In this document: positions 16,638 to 25,794 of the stretch, in pieces
How the letters are laid out: every line of letters starts with the position of its first letter
Position numbering within the stretch: position 1 is the stretch's first letter
DNA from: Flavobacteriaceae bacterium
GTDB lineage: Bacteria > Bacteroidota > Bacteroidia > Flavobacteriales > Flavobacteriaceae
Assembly (NCBI GenBank): GCA_013215095.1
Contig: JABSPM010000003.1
Span: 1-57,509, forward strand
Direction: 5' to 3'
DNA length: 57,509 bases
The notes under the pieces: generated by a model
Database searches by the model: none
Seen by the model: the letters and a program-made list of their open reading frames with translations, nothing else
Told to the model about the DNA's origin: nothing
Position numbers and translations under genes: made by a program

Positions 16638-17816
16638 ATGAATACGACGACAGATTATTTTAATATAGAATCCTATTTAACCGAAGAGCAAATTCTCATT
16701 AAACAATCTACAAGATCTTGGGTTAATAAATACATCAAACCACATATAGAATCTTATTACCAAAACGGTACCGTACCAGAAAATTGGTCTAACGAACTGG
16801 CAAGTATAGGCGCTTATGGTCTCATCATACCTATGGAGTACGGAGGTACGGAAGCTGATTATATAGCGTACGGACTTATGATGCAAGAGCTAGAACGAGG
16901 CGATACTACCGTTAGAGTAATGAGCTCCATACAAACCTCCTTAGTCATGTATGCTATATGGAAATATGGTAATGACTTACAAAAAGAGAAGTATCTGCCA
17001 AAGCTTGCTACGGGCGAATACACAAGTGCATTTGGGCTAACAGAACCCAATCACGGCTCTAACCCAGCTGCCATGCATAGCTATTTTAAACCCGACAAAA
17101 ACGATAAAGATCACATTATACTTAACGGTAGTAAACTATGGATTGGAAATGCATCTCATGCCGATATCGCTATAGTTTGGGCAAAAAACGACATGGGAAA
17201 AATCCAAGGTATCATTATTGAAACGGCAAATACCGATAATTTCACAAATGCAAAAATAGATGCAAAATGGTCTTTCAGGACATCCAATACTGGAGAACTT
17301 ATATTTTCGGATTCTAAAATTAAAAAAGAACAAATTTTAGCCAAAAGCACCTCTTTACCTGATGCTTATGAATGCTTAAACATTGGACGATATGCCGTAG
17401 CTTGGGGAAGTATAGGTATTGCAATAGATTGCTATGAATGTGCCTTAAAATATGCCGTCCAGCGCGAACAATTTGGAAATCCTATTGCCCGCTATCAATT
17501 AATACAAAAAAAACTCGCCGAAATGATTACAGAAATCACTAAAGCGCAATTGCTCTGCCATCAATTAGGGAAACTCATGGACAAAGGTGAAGCCAATTAC
17601 AAACAAATATCCATGGCAAAGCGAAATAATGTTGATATGGCGCACAAGATAGCTAAAGATGCTAGACAAATTCTAGGTGGCATGGGCATTACCAGTGATT
17701 ATCCGGTTATGCGTCATATACTTAACCTTGAAACCTTAATAACCTATCAAGGCACGCATGAGATGCATCTCTTAATTACAGGAAAAGATATTACAGGTAT
17801 TAGTGCATTTCACTAG
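16638..17816 (+). CDS. Glutaryl-CoA dehydrogenase-like acyl-CoA dehydrogenase with altered catalytic site
   Basis: The 392-residue flavoprotein has the standard layout: N-terminal helices (about 1-125), a middle beta domain (FGLTEPNHGSNPAAM) and a C-terminal helical domain (VQREQFGNPIARYQLIQ; ARQILGGMGI). It aligns best with glutaryl-CoA dehydrogenases: VRVMSSIQTSLVM matches their Arg-containing substrate segment, and the end TYQGTHEMH corresponds to TYEGTHDIH. In that family the Glu of YEG is the catalytic base; here it is Gln371 (CAA, 17748-17750). Either this is a non-dehydrogenating variant, the gene is impaired, or there is a base error. The perfect inverted repeat abuts the start. Lysine/tryptophan catabolism neighbours are absent. 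Confidence 0.85.
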   Translation: MNTTTDYFNIESYLTEEQILIKQSTRSWVNKYIKPHIESYYQNGTVPENWSNELASIGAYGLIIPMEYGGTEADYIAYGLMMQELERGDTTVRVMSSIQTSLVMYAIWKYGNDLQKEKYLPKLATGEYTSAFGLTEPNHGSNPAAMHSYFKPDKNDKDHIILNGSKLWIGNASHADIAIVWAKNDMGKIQGIIIETANTDNFTNAKIDAKWSFRTSNTGELIFSDSKIKKEQILAKSTSLPDAYECLNIGRYAVAWGSIGIAIDCYECALKYAVQREQFGNPIARYQLIQKKLAEMITEITKAQLLCHQLGKLMDKGEANYKQISMAKRNNVDMAHKIAKDARQILGGMGITSDYPVMRHILNLETLITYQGTHEMHLLITGKDITGISAFH

Positions 17817-17834
17817 AGAAGTACATGACCAGAA

Positions 17835-18761
17835 TCACGGTTTTGAGTAATGGCCTTCTACTGGAATTTCTATATGATATAATCGTCTAGATTTATTATT
17901 CAAGTGCGCTTCTCGCAACCAAGGGTTATGTAGCTTTAAAATCTTGTAATTAATCTCAAAGGATTCTGAAAATTTCACAAAATCCGTTACTGCTGTGTCT
18001 ACTTTAACCTTATAAGTAGGCACGGCTTGATACAAGTCTTTATACCTAAAATTAAAACCATATTTATCTGGATGATTCAAAATTTCTTTCAAGGCAACAA
18101 TTCTAAAAATATAGCGTCCTGTTTCTTCACCTAGAAGTAAATCATAATAATTATTTACCCCTTGAGATTTAAGACGTTTTGAAACGCCTCCAACTCCTGC
18201 ATTGTAAGCTGCAGCAGCAAGTGTCCAACTTCCAAAGCGCTCTTTAGCCTTTAATAAATACTTACAAGCGACCTCGGTTGATTTTTCTAAATTATAACGT
18301 TCATCTACATTAGAATTAATTTCTAATCCATTTTCTCGTCCTGTAACCTTCATAATTTGCCAAAACCCTTTAGCTCCGGCAGGAGAGGTTACATTTTGTA
18401 AGCCACTCTCAATTACTGCTAAGTATTTAAAATCTAATGGGACTCCATGCTTTTTTAAAATAGGCTCTATAATTGGAAAATATTTATTAGCGCGTTTAAA
18501 CATTAGCAAACCATTAGATTGCCAATAGGTATTAACCAACAACTCTCTATCCATACGTTCCAAAATGTCTGGATTATCAATAGGTACATCTTCCCCTGCA
18601 AAATTTAATCCCTCCGGAACATTAAGTGCATACACATTGTAGTCGTTTGCTACTTTTGTTTGTAAATATTCATCACTTGGCGCATCTTGAACAGCATAAA
18701 TAGATACTGTTGCAATACTAATTAATCCTACGCCTGCTAGCACATTTTTTATCATCTTCAT
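17835..18761 (-). CDS. Lytic transglycosylase, MltD/Slt-type
   Basis: The 308-residue exported protein has an N-terminal hydrophobic signal or anchor (VLAGVGLISIATVSIYAV). Its SLT domain covers about 100-250. The catalytic Glu118 lies in LAVIESGLQN, followed by SPAGAKGFWQIM and AAAAYNAGVGGV, the diagnostic motifs. It cleaves the glycan strands of peptidoglycan to 1,6-anhydro products during wall remodelling. No LysM repeat follows, unlike E. coli MltD; the C-terminus ends after a basic segment (HIEIPVEGHYSKP). It is convergent with the dehydrogenase gene. Confidence 0.88.
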   Translation of the reverse strand: MKMIKNVLAGVGLISIATVSIYAVQDAPSDEYLQTKVANDYNVYALNVPEGLNFAGEDVPIDNPDILERMDRELLVNTYWQSNGLLMFKRANKYFPIIEPILKKHGVPLDFKYLAVIESGLQNVTSPAGAKGFWQIMKVTGRENGLEINSNVDERYNLEKSTEVACKYLLKAKERFGSWTLAAAAYNAGVGGVSKRLKSQGVNNYYDLLLGEETGRYIFRIVALKEILNHPDKYGFNFRYKDLYQAVPTYKVKVDTAVTDFVKFSESFEINYKILKLHNPWLREAHLNNKSRRLYHIEIPVEGHYSKP

Positions 18762-18816
18762 TTTTACAACTTTTAAGGATCTTCGAAAATATAAAAAAAA
18801 CGAAACCCATACAATT

Positions 18817-19479
18817 TTATTCCAATATCAGTTTTGGTAAATAAATATTAAACCATTTATACTTATTAATAATCATTACATGTGTTCCTCCTTTAATCGT
18901 AATACAGTCTTTTATATGCTTTATAGGAAATACCGCGTCGCCATCACCATGAATATGAACTACATTAGCTCCTGTTTGATTTCTATCCCAACAAACCACT
19001 TGCTTAATCGCCCAATCCAAATAACGTTTATCATTTATCGAGAGGTATTTTTTATATAATTCAACTCGTCTATTTACTGATTTACCTAAGGAAAATCTGG
19101 CCAAAACATCTATGCTTTTTGCAAGATGCGTTGGCGCTAATTTGTAAGCCTTAGTATATCTTGCAAACTTTATCCTGTGAGGCAATTCATGTCTATTCTT
19201 GACACTGGAGATAATAATAAGTTTTCTAAGGTTTAAAAAGGCGCTCATTTCCTGAACCAAAATACCACCAAATGAAACGCCAATTAGCACACTATTGTCA
19301 TGGATAACATGGTTTGCCATACGTTCGGCATATTCTACCAAAGACTCATTATTTAAAGGGATAACGCACTCTAACCAATACACTTTAAATTGTGCTTTTG
19401 GCAGGTTTATATATTCAAATATAGTTGGGTTTGCAGCCATCCCTGGCATAAGATATACGGGTATAATTTTTTCGCTCAT
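18817..19479 (-). CDS. Alpha/beta hydrolase
   Basis: The 220-residue cytoplasmic protein has an alpha/beta-hydrolase fold. The first strand and oxyanion segment is PVYLMPGMAANP. The nucleophile elbow is GVSFGG (Ser69). A late Asp lies in VVHIHGDGDAVFP and the final His in GGTHVMI, completing a plausible Ser-Asp-His triad. The substrate cannot be deduced; similar small hydrolases occur in many Bacteroidota. Its start is divergent from the small GNAT-like gene at 19594, and 55 bp separate it from the transglycosylase gene. Confidence 0.75.
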   Translation of the reverse strand: MSEKIIPVYLMPGMAANPTIFEYINLPKAQFKVYWLECVIPLNNESLVEYAERMANHVIHDNSVLIGVSFGGILVQEMSAFLNLRKLIIISSVKNRHELPHRIKFARYTKAYKLAPTHLAKSIDVLARFSLGKSVNRRVELYKKYLSINDKRYLDWAIKQVVCWDRNQTGANVVHIHGDGDAVFPIKHIKDCITIKGGTHVMIINKYKWFNIYLPKLILE

Positions 19480-19593
19480 TATGTACTTATGCTATATTCA
19501 ATGTTAATTCTCTGTTAAGTTTGTATTTTTTTATGTAAATTTGAAACAAATCTATACAAAATAGATTTTTCTCCATTGAAAAATTAACTAATT

Positions 19594-19890
19594 ATGATTG
19601 ATGAAGTTACATTAATTGACAATACATTTTTACGTCAATTTGAATTAAAAGTAGAGAATCAACTTGCAAAGATTGAATATTCGCTACAAGATCGCAAAAT
19701 CTTCCTAACCAAATTGGTTGTTCCAGAAACTGTTCAGGATGAAAATTTCACTGAAGATTTCTTAAAAATGGTAATGACCAACATCCAAGAACGAAACATT
19801 AGTGTTGTACCAACAAGCCCTCCAATTGCTAAGTTTATAAGAAAAAACAGACGCTATAAAGCAATGTTACCTGTTGGTGTGCGTATTTAG
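19594..19890 (+). CDS. Small GNAT-like N-acetyltransferase domain protein (COG2388 type)
   Basis: The 98-residue protein resembles the minimal acetyltransferase family typified by human NATD1. It has FELKVENQLAKIEYSL with alternating beta residues, then IFLTKLVVPE. The C-terminal portion NISVVPTSPPIAKFIRKN and then RRYKAML matches the family ending (VVP-C-F-A-F-R-HP-Y--L). The usual RG-G-G acetyl-CoA loop is not evident: VQDENFTEDFLKMVMTNI stands in its place, so it may be a non-catalytic relative. A TAAATTTG motif lies about 50 bp upstream (19536-19543). Confidence 0.65.
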   Translation: MIDEVTLIDNTFLRQFELKVENQLAKIEYSLQDRKIFLTKLVVPETVQDENFTEDFLKMVMTNIQERNISVVPTSPPIAKFIRKNRRYKAMLPVGVRI

Positions 19891-20156
19891 ATGTAATGTA
19901 TATAAAAGTTGGATTTCATAACTTCAACTTTCTTGTTTTTACCGGTATGCATTGTAATGCTATTTATAGCTATGCTCTATAGTGCCATATTCTAGTATAT
20001 GCAAGCCGAACTTAAAATCATAAAAGTTCGTGATGAGTTATTGTATTTTATTTTTTTCAAACCTTCTATTATCACCTATTTCAGATAGGGTTTCCAATTT
20101 CATAAACATATCTCATCAAAAGCACAATGACATGAATATTTGACATCGTGTCTTAT

Positions 20157-21473
20157 TTACTGAAAATCAAACCGCACCAAACCATCGTCATCAATTTTGG
20201 TCAATTTCACTGGATGTAATGTATTTACCAACTCTGGATTCCATGGCGTTTTAACTTTTACATAATTTTCAGTAAAACCATGTATATACCCTTCTTTATT
20301 TTCGCCTTCAAACAGTACTGTTCTATGACTTGCTAATTGTTGCTCATAAAAAGCACGGCGTTTTTTAACCGATAATCCACGTAGCATTTTACTGCGTTTG
20401 GATCTCACATTTTTGGGCACTACTCCTTTCATGAGAGCAGCCTTAGTATTTTCTCGCTCAGAATAAGTAAACACATGCAGGTAGGAAATATCCATTTCTG
20501 CTAAGAAATTATAAGTCTCTAAAAACAATTCATCAGTTTCTCCTGGAAAACCTACAATGACATCGACACCTATACATGCATGAGGCATAACTTCTCTAAT
20601 TTTTGCAACCCTATCCATATATAACTCTCTCATATAACGACGTCGCATCAATTTTAACAAGGCATTACTTCCACTTTGCAATGGTATATGAAAATGAGGC
20701 ACAAATGCCTTACTTTCAGAAACAAACTCTATAGTTTCATTTTTTAAAAGATTAGGTTCAATAGATGAAATGCGTAAACGCTCTATACCCTCAACTTCAT
20801 CAAGCGCCTGAACCAATTCGTAAAAGGTATGCTTATGCCTTTTATTTCCAAACTCTCCTTTTCCATAGTCGCCAATATTTACACCTGTTAAAACAATCTC
20901 TTTGATGTCTTTTTCTGAAATTTCTTTAGCATTTTTAAGCACATTTTCTAAGGTATCACTTCTAGAAATTCCACGTGCTAATGGAATAGTACAATAGGTA
21001 CATTTATAATCACAACCATCCTGTACTTTCAAAAATGCTCTTGTACGATCTCCGATAGAATAACTCCCTACATAAAAATCAGCATCTTCAATTTCGCAAG
21101 AATGTATCTCACCAAAATCATTCTTGGTTAGATCGTTTAAATAATCGGTGATTTTAAATTTTTCGGTAGCCCCAAGAACCAAATCAACACCATTAACATC
21201 GGCCAAGGCTTCTGGTTTTAATTGAGCATAGCACCCTATGGCCGCAACAAAGGCTTCAGGATTGGCTTTTTGTGCTTGCTTTACAATTGTTTTAAAGCGC
21301 TTATCTGCATTTTCGGTAACAGAACAGGTATTGATAACATAGATATCTGCATTCTCTGCAAAATCGACACGATCAAATCCTTCCGACTCAAAACTCCTTG
21401 CAATTGTGGAAGTCTCAGAAAAATTGAGCTTACATCCCAAAGTATAAAATGCGACTTTTTTTTTCATAAACAT
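20157..21473 (-). CDS. mtaB: tRNA t6A37 methylthiotransferase MtaB
   Basis: The radical SAM enzyme MtaB converts t6A to ms2t6A at position 37 of tRNAs. The 438 residues show three domains: an N-terminal UPF0004 domain with three cluster cysteines (YTLGCKLN, INTCSVT, IGCYAQ), a radical SAM domain with CDYKCTYCTIP (CxxxCxxC), and a C-terminal TRAM-like RNA-binding segment (VLFEGENKEGYIHG). The start could be the first Met or the Met two codons later (MKKKVAFYTLG), which fits the family better. A palindrome (TCTGAATT-G-AATTCAGA, 21481-21497) lies just upstream of the start. Confidence 0.94.
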   Translation of the reverse strand: MFMKKKVAFYTLGCKLNFSETSTIARSFESEGFDRVDFAENADIYVINTCSVTENADKRFKTIVKQAQKANPEAFVAAIGCYAQLKPEALADVNGVDLVLGATEKFKITDYLNDLTKNDFGEIHSCEIEDADFYVGSYSIGDRTRAFLKVQDGCDYKCTYCTIPLARGISRSDTLENVLKNAKEISEKDIKEIVLTGVNIGDYGKGEFGNKRHKHTFYELVQALDEVEGIERLRISSIEPNLLKNETIEFVSESKAFVPHFHIPLQSGSNALLKLMRRRYMRELYMDRVAKIREVMPHACIGVDVIVGFPGETDELFLETYNFLAEMDISYLHVFTYSERENTKAALMKGVVPKNVRSKRSKMLRGLSVKKRRAFYEQQLASHRTVLFEGENKEGYIHGFTENYVKVKTPWNPELVNTLHPVKLTKIDDDGLVRFDFQ

Positions 21474-21582
21474 TTATCCGTCTGAATTGAATTCAGAAAC
21501 GTTAAAAAATATATCTTTATAGAATTCTAAAACTCTTGTCTCGACAAGAATTAAGCGTACAAATTTACAACTTAAAACTCAG

Positions 21583-23211
21583 ATGATAAAACCCTTTTTT
21601 TTGTTCAACAAAATCAGCATTACATCTCTATACCTTGGTGGTATTATGGTCCTAATATTCTCATGTTCACCAAAGAAAAACCAAAATAGAGATCATCTAG
21701 TGTTTAGATTTAATCAGCATAAAAACATTGGCTCCTTAGACCCTGCGTTTGCAAAAGACCTTGCAGATATTTGGGCAACCAATCAATTGTTTAATGGTCT
21801 AGTTCAAATGGACGACGCCTTAAACGTTACACCAGCCATTGCAAATACTTGGGACATTTCTGAAGATGCCATGACCTATACCTTTCACCTAAACACCCAA
21901 GTAAAATTTCACAAACATGCTTTATTTGGAAAAGAGGCTACAAGGACTGTAAAAGCAAGAGATTTTGTATATAGTTTTAATAGGCTTCTAGATAAAAAAC
22001 TTGCGTCTCCAGGAAGTTGGGTACTGCATAAAGTCGATAATTTTAAAGCAATTAATGACAGTACTTTTCAAATTCAACTGAAACAACCTTTCCCTGCATT
22101 TTTGAGTTTATTAAGCATGAAATATTGCTCTGTTGTTCCTCAAGAAATTGTCAAACATTATGGCGAAGCATTCAGATCTCATCCTATAGGTACTGGTCCT
22201 TTTAAATTTAAACTTTGGGAAGAAAATATAAAATTAGTGTTCAGAAAAAATGAAAACTACTTTGAAAGAGATACTTCTGGCATACCATTGCCTTACCTAG
22301 AAGCTGTAGCCATCACGTTCTTACCTGATAAACAAAGTGAATTTTCACAATTTATTCAAGGTAATTTAGACTTTTTAAATTCTTTAGACGTCTCATACAA
22401 AGATGAATTATTAACTGCCGATGGACGACTTAGAACCAAGTACAAGGATGCTATAAATATGATTAGAGGCCCTTACCTTAATACCGAATATTTAGCGTTC
22501 TATATGGAGTCTGAACATCCAGAAATTCAATCAAAATTATTACGAAAAGCAGTTAATTATGGCTTTGATAGAGTTAAAATGATGACCTATCTGAGAAATG
22601 GTATTGGGATTCCAGCCCATGGAGGATTTATCCCCAAAGGACTACCGGGGTATGACGATACTATTGGGTTTGACTATAACCCTGAAAAAGCAAAAGCGTT
22701 TATTAAACAATATAAACAAGAGACCGGAATTTTAAATCCTAGTATTACACTATCTACAACAAATAACTATCTAAGTTTGTGCGAATACATACAACGTGAG
22801 CTTCAAAAAACAGGATTAGACATTCGTATCAATGTCATTCCTGCTTCTGCGTTAAAAGCAGCCAAAGCGAATGGTAAACTCGATTTCTTTAGAGCAAGTT
22901 GGATTGCAGATTATCCAGACGCAGAAAATTATTTATCCTTGTTTTATAGCAAAAATTTCGCTCCTAAAGGTCCAAATTACACGCATTTTTCTGAGCCATT
23001 ATTTGATACGCTATACGAACAAGCCTTTACAGAAACTGAGATAAAAAAACGTGAAGCCTTATATGCTCAAATGGATGCGCTAATTATGAAAAACACTCCA
23101 ATTGTACCCCTGTTTTATGACGAAGTTGTACGTTTTTCTCAAAAAAATATTAGTGGATTAGGTCTCAATCCTACAAACCTTTTAGAACTTAAATATGTAA
23201 AAAAACAATAG
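21583..23211 (+). CDS. Peptide/nickel-type ABC transporter substrate-binding lipoprotein
   Basis: The 542-residue SBP_bac_5 (DppA/OppA-like) protein has a lipoprotein signal (IMVLIFSC, Cys28). The mature part has family motifs: LDPAFAKDLADIWATNQLFNGLVQ (split as LDPAFAKD and NQLFNGLV), RTVKARDFVYSFNRLLD, HPIGTGPFKFK and LRKAVNYGFDR. It would bind oligopeptides or similar ligands at the periplasmic face. No permease or ATPase gene is adjacent, so it is an orphan binding protein or works with distant subunits. A 7-bp perfect palindrome (TCTTGTC-TC-GACAAGA, 21534-21549) sits about 35 bp upstream of the ATG and could be an operator. Confidence 0.9.
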   Translation: MIKPFFLFNKISITSLYLGGIMVLIFSCSPKKNQNRDHLVFRFNQHKNIGSLDPAFAKDLADIWATNQLFNGLVQMDDALNVTPAIANTWDISEDAMTYTFHLNTQVKFHKHALFGKEATRTVKARDFVYSFNRLLDKKLASPGSWVLHKVDNFKAINDSTFQIQLKQPFPAFLSLLSMKYCSVVPQEIVKHYGEAFRSHPIGTGPFKFKLWEENIKLVFRKNENYFERDTSGIPLPYLEAVAITFLPDKQSEFSQFIQGNLDFLNSLDVSYKDELLTADGRLRTKYKDAINMIRGPYLNTEYLAFYMESEHPEIQSKLLRKAVNYGFDRVKMMTYLRNGIGIPAHGGFIPKGLPGYDDTIGFDYNPEKAKAFIKQYKQETGILNPSITLSTTNNYLSLCEYIQRELQKTGLDIRINVIPASALKAAKANGKLDFFRASWIADYPDAENYLSLFYSKNFAPKGPNYTHFSEPLFDTLYEQAFTETEIKKREALYAQMDALIMKNTPIVPLFYDEVVRFSQKNISGLGLNPTNLLELKYVKKQ

Positions 23212-23228
23212 TATTACAAGTAATATTA

Positions 23229-23552
23229 TTAATCTTGTGTCCCTATTTGATCAATTTTATCCTGAGGTAACACCACTTCTTTTTTCCATTTTTTTTCTAA
23301 AAACTTATAGAATATATAGTCTGCAAGTATTCCAATAGGAATACTTAACAAATTAACGCCCCGCGCATTATCCCAGTTAATATTAAGATCAAACAATAGA
23401 TCTATAAGTCCTAAAACAATGGCAAATATGAAACCAGCTACATAAAACATCACAATTCCTAAAATTGCAAACACCCATGTTCTCTTGCCGTAATCTTGAG
23501 CTAATTGGTAAAAGTATTTACCAATTACCAATATTAAAACGAATCCTGACAT
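23229..23552 (-). CDS. Hypothetical membrane protein, 107 aa
   Basis: The protein has three hydrophobic segments (about 1-15, 25-50 and 65-85) and a charged C-terminal tail (KKWKKEVVLPQDKIDQIG). I do not recognise a named family. It sits 12 bp downstream of the GlmU-like gene, in the same direction, and the two are probably one transcript. Its stop is 17 bp from the convergent substrate-binding protein gene. Confidence 0.68.
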   Translation of the reverse strand: MSGFVLILVIGKYFYQLAQDYGKRTWVFAILGIVMFYVAGFIFAIVLGLIDLLFDLNINWDNARGVNLLSIPIGILADYIFYKFLEKKWKKEVVLPQDKIDQIGTQD

Positions 23553-23564
23553 AACCCTAATGTA

Positions 23565-24740
23565 TTAGTCTCTTCTAAAAGGTTTTGTAACTTCAAAAAC
23601 ATGCTGCATAATAGCAGCATCCTTATCTGTAAATGTTTCATTACGTCTCTTCATAACAACTTTAGCAACTTCAAAAGCCTTTTTTGTAAGGTAGGTTGTA
23701 AATCCATTACTTCCACCCCAACTAAAGCTAGGCACAAAATTCCGTGGAAATCCACTACCGAAGATATTAACGCTTACACCAACTACAGTACCAGTATTAA
23801 ACATGGTATTGATACCGCATTTACTATGATCTCCCATCATCAAGCCACAGAATTGCAATCCTGTACGTGCAAACCCTTCGGTGTTATAATTCCAAAGTCG
23901 TACTTCGGCATAGTTGTTTTTTAAATTAGAATTATTAGAATCTGCTCCAATATTGCACCATTCTCCAATTACCGAATTTCCTAAGAAACCATCATGCCCT
24001 TTGTTAGAATATCCAAAAATCACCGTATTATTAATTTCTCCTCCAACCTTACTATACGGCCCTACAGTTGTTGGACCATAGATTTTAGACGCTAATTTTA
24101 CTGTTGCATTTTCGCATAAAGCAAATGGACCACGAATAACTGAGTTTTCCATAACCTCTGCGTTTTTTCCAATATAAATTGGTCCATTTGAGGCATTTAA
24201 TGTCACAAACTCTAAACTTGCACCTTCTTCAATAAAAATATGTGCTGCACCAATAACATTGACACTTTTAGGAATAACTTGTGAAGTTCTATCTTTTGTT
24301 AACAGCTCAAAATCTTCCTGTATAGCCTTACCATTCTTTGAAAAAATATCCCACGTATTCTCGATAGTTAAGACGTCTTCTTGAAACTCTAAAGATTGAT
24401 ACGCCTCAAAATTAATCTCTTCTTGAGTGTCTTTAGTATAAAAAGCGATTACATCTTCGCCTTTAAAAAGCGCCTGACCTTCTTTTAAATTTTTTATCAT
24501 TTCCACTAATTCTCTATTGGGCAAATAGGACGCATTAATCATCACGTTCTCTTCAAACTCCACCATCGGAAATTTTTCAGACAAATAATCTTCGGTTATA
24601 GAGGTTGTAGTGTATCCAAGATATTTTTCCCATTTTTCTCTAATGGTTAAAATTCCAACTCTAATATCGGCAACTGGCCTTGTATAAGTAAATGGTAATA
24701 AATTATTACGATTTGGACCATCAAAAAGGATATAGTTCAT
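23565..24740 (-). CDS. GlmU-family sugar nucleotidyltransferase-like protein
   Basis: The protein (391 residues from this start) has an N-terminal region that opens MNYILFDGPNRNNLLPFTYT, a degenerate nucleotidyltransferase domain. A C-terminal left-handed beta-helix follows (about 170-330), with hexapeptide-like turns such as VIGEWCNIGADS and TVVGPYSKVGGEI. Flavobacteria carry this as a GlmU family protein; the exact sugar or acyl substrate is not known, and true GlmU activity should not be assumed. I chose the ATG at 24738-24740. An upstream extension of 12 codons would run into the rpmE terminator. The small membrane protein gene follows after 12 bp. Confidence 0.82.
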   Translation of the reverse strand: MNYILFDGPNRNNLLPFTYTRPVADIRVGILTIREKWEKYLGYTTTSITEDYLSEKFPMVEFEENVMINASYLPNRELVEMIKNLKEGQALFKGEDVIAFYTKDTQEEINFEAYQSLEFQEDVLTIENTWDIFSKNGKAIQEDFELLTKDRTSQVIPKSVNVIGAAHIFIEEGASLEFVTLNASNGPIYIGKNAEVMENSVIRGPFALCENATVKLASKIYGPTTVGPYSKVGGEINNTVIFGYSNKGHDGFLGNSVIGEWCNIGADSNNSNLKNNYAEVRLWNYNTEGFARTGLQFCGLMMGDHSKCGINTMFNTGTVVGVSVNIFGSGFPRNFVPSFSWGGSNGFTTYLTKKAFEVAKVVMKRRNETFTDKDAAIMQHVFEVTKPFRRD

Positions 24741-24761
24741 AAGCTTACTTTTGGTAAAAAT

Positions 24762-24794
24762 AAAAAAGCCTTTCAATAGGTGAAAGGCTTTTTT
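24762..24794. terminator. Terminator of rpmE
   Basis: A 14-bp perfect stem (AAAAAAGCCTTTCA / TGAAAGGCTTTTTT) encloses a 5-nt loop, with A and T runs on both sides. It lies 21 bp past the rpmE stop and just before the GlmU-like start. Confidence 0.88.
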
Positions 24795-24815
24795 AATAAT
24801 ATTTTTTTTACTAAA

Positions 24816-25067
24816 TTATTTTTTGAATTTAGCGTATTTGCTTTTAAACTTATCGATACGTCCTGCAGTATCTACTAATTTAGACTTACCAGTATAATAA
24901 GGATGAGATGTTCTAGAAATCTCCATCTTTACTAATGGATACTCAACACCATCAACATCAATTGTTTCATTTGTATCTGCTGTAGACTTAGTTAAAAACA
25001 CATCATTATTTGACATATCTTTAAACGCTACTAATCTATAATTTTCTGGATGTATACCTTTTTTCAT
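24816..25067 (-). CDS. rpmE: Ribosomal protein bL31, type B
   Basis: From the ATG at 25065-25067 the product has 83 residues, the normal type B length, opening MKKGIHPENYRLVAFKDMS and containing SRTSHPYYTGKSKLVDTAGR. It lacks the zinc-binding cysteines of type A L31, so it is the C-minus form. bL31 bridges the two ribosomal subunits. A longer in-frame extension of 13 codons upstream is not part of the family and is unlikely to be translated. A strong terminator follows. Confidence 0.95.
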   Translation of the reverse strand: MKKGIHPENYRLVAFKDMSNNDVFLTKSTADTNETIDVDGVEYPLVKMEISRTSHPYYTGKSKLVDTAGRIDKFKSKYAKFKK

Positions 25068-25180
25068 CGCTTGGACTTTAATATCGTTACTTTTTTCGAG
25101 CAGCAAATTTAAATAATTTTAATTAAAGTACAACTCTTTTGTTTAATTTTTATTTTTTCTCATAAAGCGTAACGTTTTAG

Positions 25181-25188
25181 TATCTTTG
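25181..25188 (+). promoter_or_regulatory. Promoter -7 element for the DUF4199 gene
   Basis: TATCTTTG is an exact TAnnTTTG match 41 bp before the ATG. No TTG is found at -33. Confidence 0.5.
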
Positions 25189-25229
25189 TCTACTAACAAA
25201 AATATATTAACCAATATTAAAAACATACA

Positions 25230-25760
25230 ATGGAACAATCAATTAAGCCTAATGCTGTAAATTATGGCCTTTATTTAGGAGGAGCAATGGTATTATTTAC
25301 CATCATTGCTTATGCTGTTCAAATAGAATTATTAGCAAATTTATGGTATGGTCTTTCTATACTGCTTGTTGTTGTAGTCTTTGGCGTCATCTCCGCAGCA
25401 AAATCAAAACAAATTTTGGGAGGTTTTATTAGCTTTAAAAATAGCTTTACCAGTTATTTTATCACAGTTCTTATTGGTCTTTTAATAAGCCTAGTCGTTT
25501 CTTATCTATTGTTCAATTTCATTGACCCTGAAGCTGCTGAAACACTAAAGAACGTAACCATTGAAAATCAGGTTAAAATGATGAAAGGTTTTAATACACC
25601 CAATGATATAATTGCCGAAACAGTTGAAGTTATGGAACAACAAGACAACTATTCTTTTATAAATATCTTAAAAGGATTGGCTGGATACATCGTAATGTAT
25701 AGTATCATAGGACTAATTGTTGCTGCAGTAATGAAAAAAAATACCCCAGACGCGCAATAA
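25230..25760 (+). CDS. DUF4199 membrane protein
   Basis: The 176-residue protein has four membrane helices (about 13-30, 33-53, 71-95 and 147-170). It carries the DUF4199 features KQILGGFISFKNSFTSYF in the middle and a long soluble loop (about 97-145) between helices 3 and 4 with acidic and Met-rich residues. DUF4199 proteins are widespread in Bacteroidota and have no assigned function. It precedes a GT2 glycosyltransferase by 34 bp in the same direction, an arrangement I believe is conserved in flavobacteria, which hints at envelope glycan or lipid metabolism. Confidence 0.85.
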   Translation: MEQSIKPNAVNYGLYLGGAMVLFTIIAYAVQIELLANLWYGLSILLVVVVFGVISAAKSKQILGGFISFKNSFTSYFITVLIGLLISLVVSYLLFNFIDPEAAETLKNVTIENQVKMMKGFNTPNDIIAETVEVMEQQDNYSFINILKGLAGYIVMYSIIGLIVAAVMKKNTPDAQ

Positions 25761-25765
25761 TTTTT

Positions 25766-25773
25766 TACTTTTG
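25766..25773 (+). promoter_or_regulatory. Possible promoter -7 element before the GT2 gene
   Basis: TACTTTTG fits TAnnTTTG, 21 bp upstream of the ATG at 25795. The GT2 gene may therefore also have its own promoter. Confidence 0.4.
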
Positions 25774-25794
25774 GATGCTTAAAAGTAAATTTAC

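Noticed and set aside
20007-20030. Hairpin CGAACTT / AAGTTCG
   Set aside because: A 7-bp stem in AT-rich DNA, with no T-run and no gene it would serve, is expected by chance.
23565-24740. True GlmU for UDP-GlcNAc synthesis
   Set aside because: The N-terminal nucleotidyltransferase motif is degenerate; only the family name is supported.
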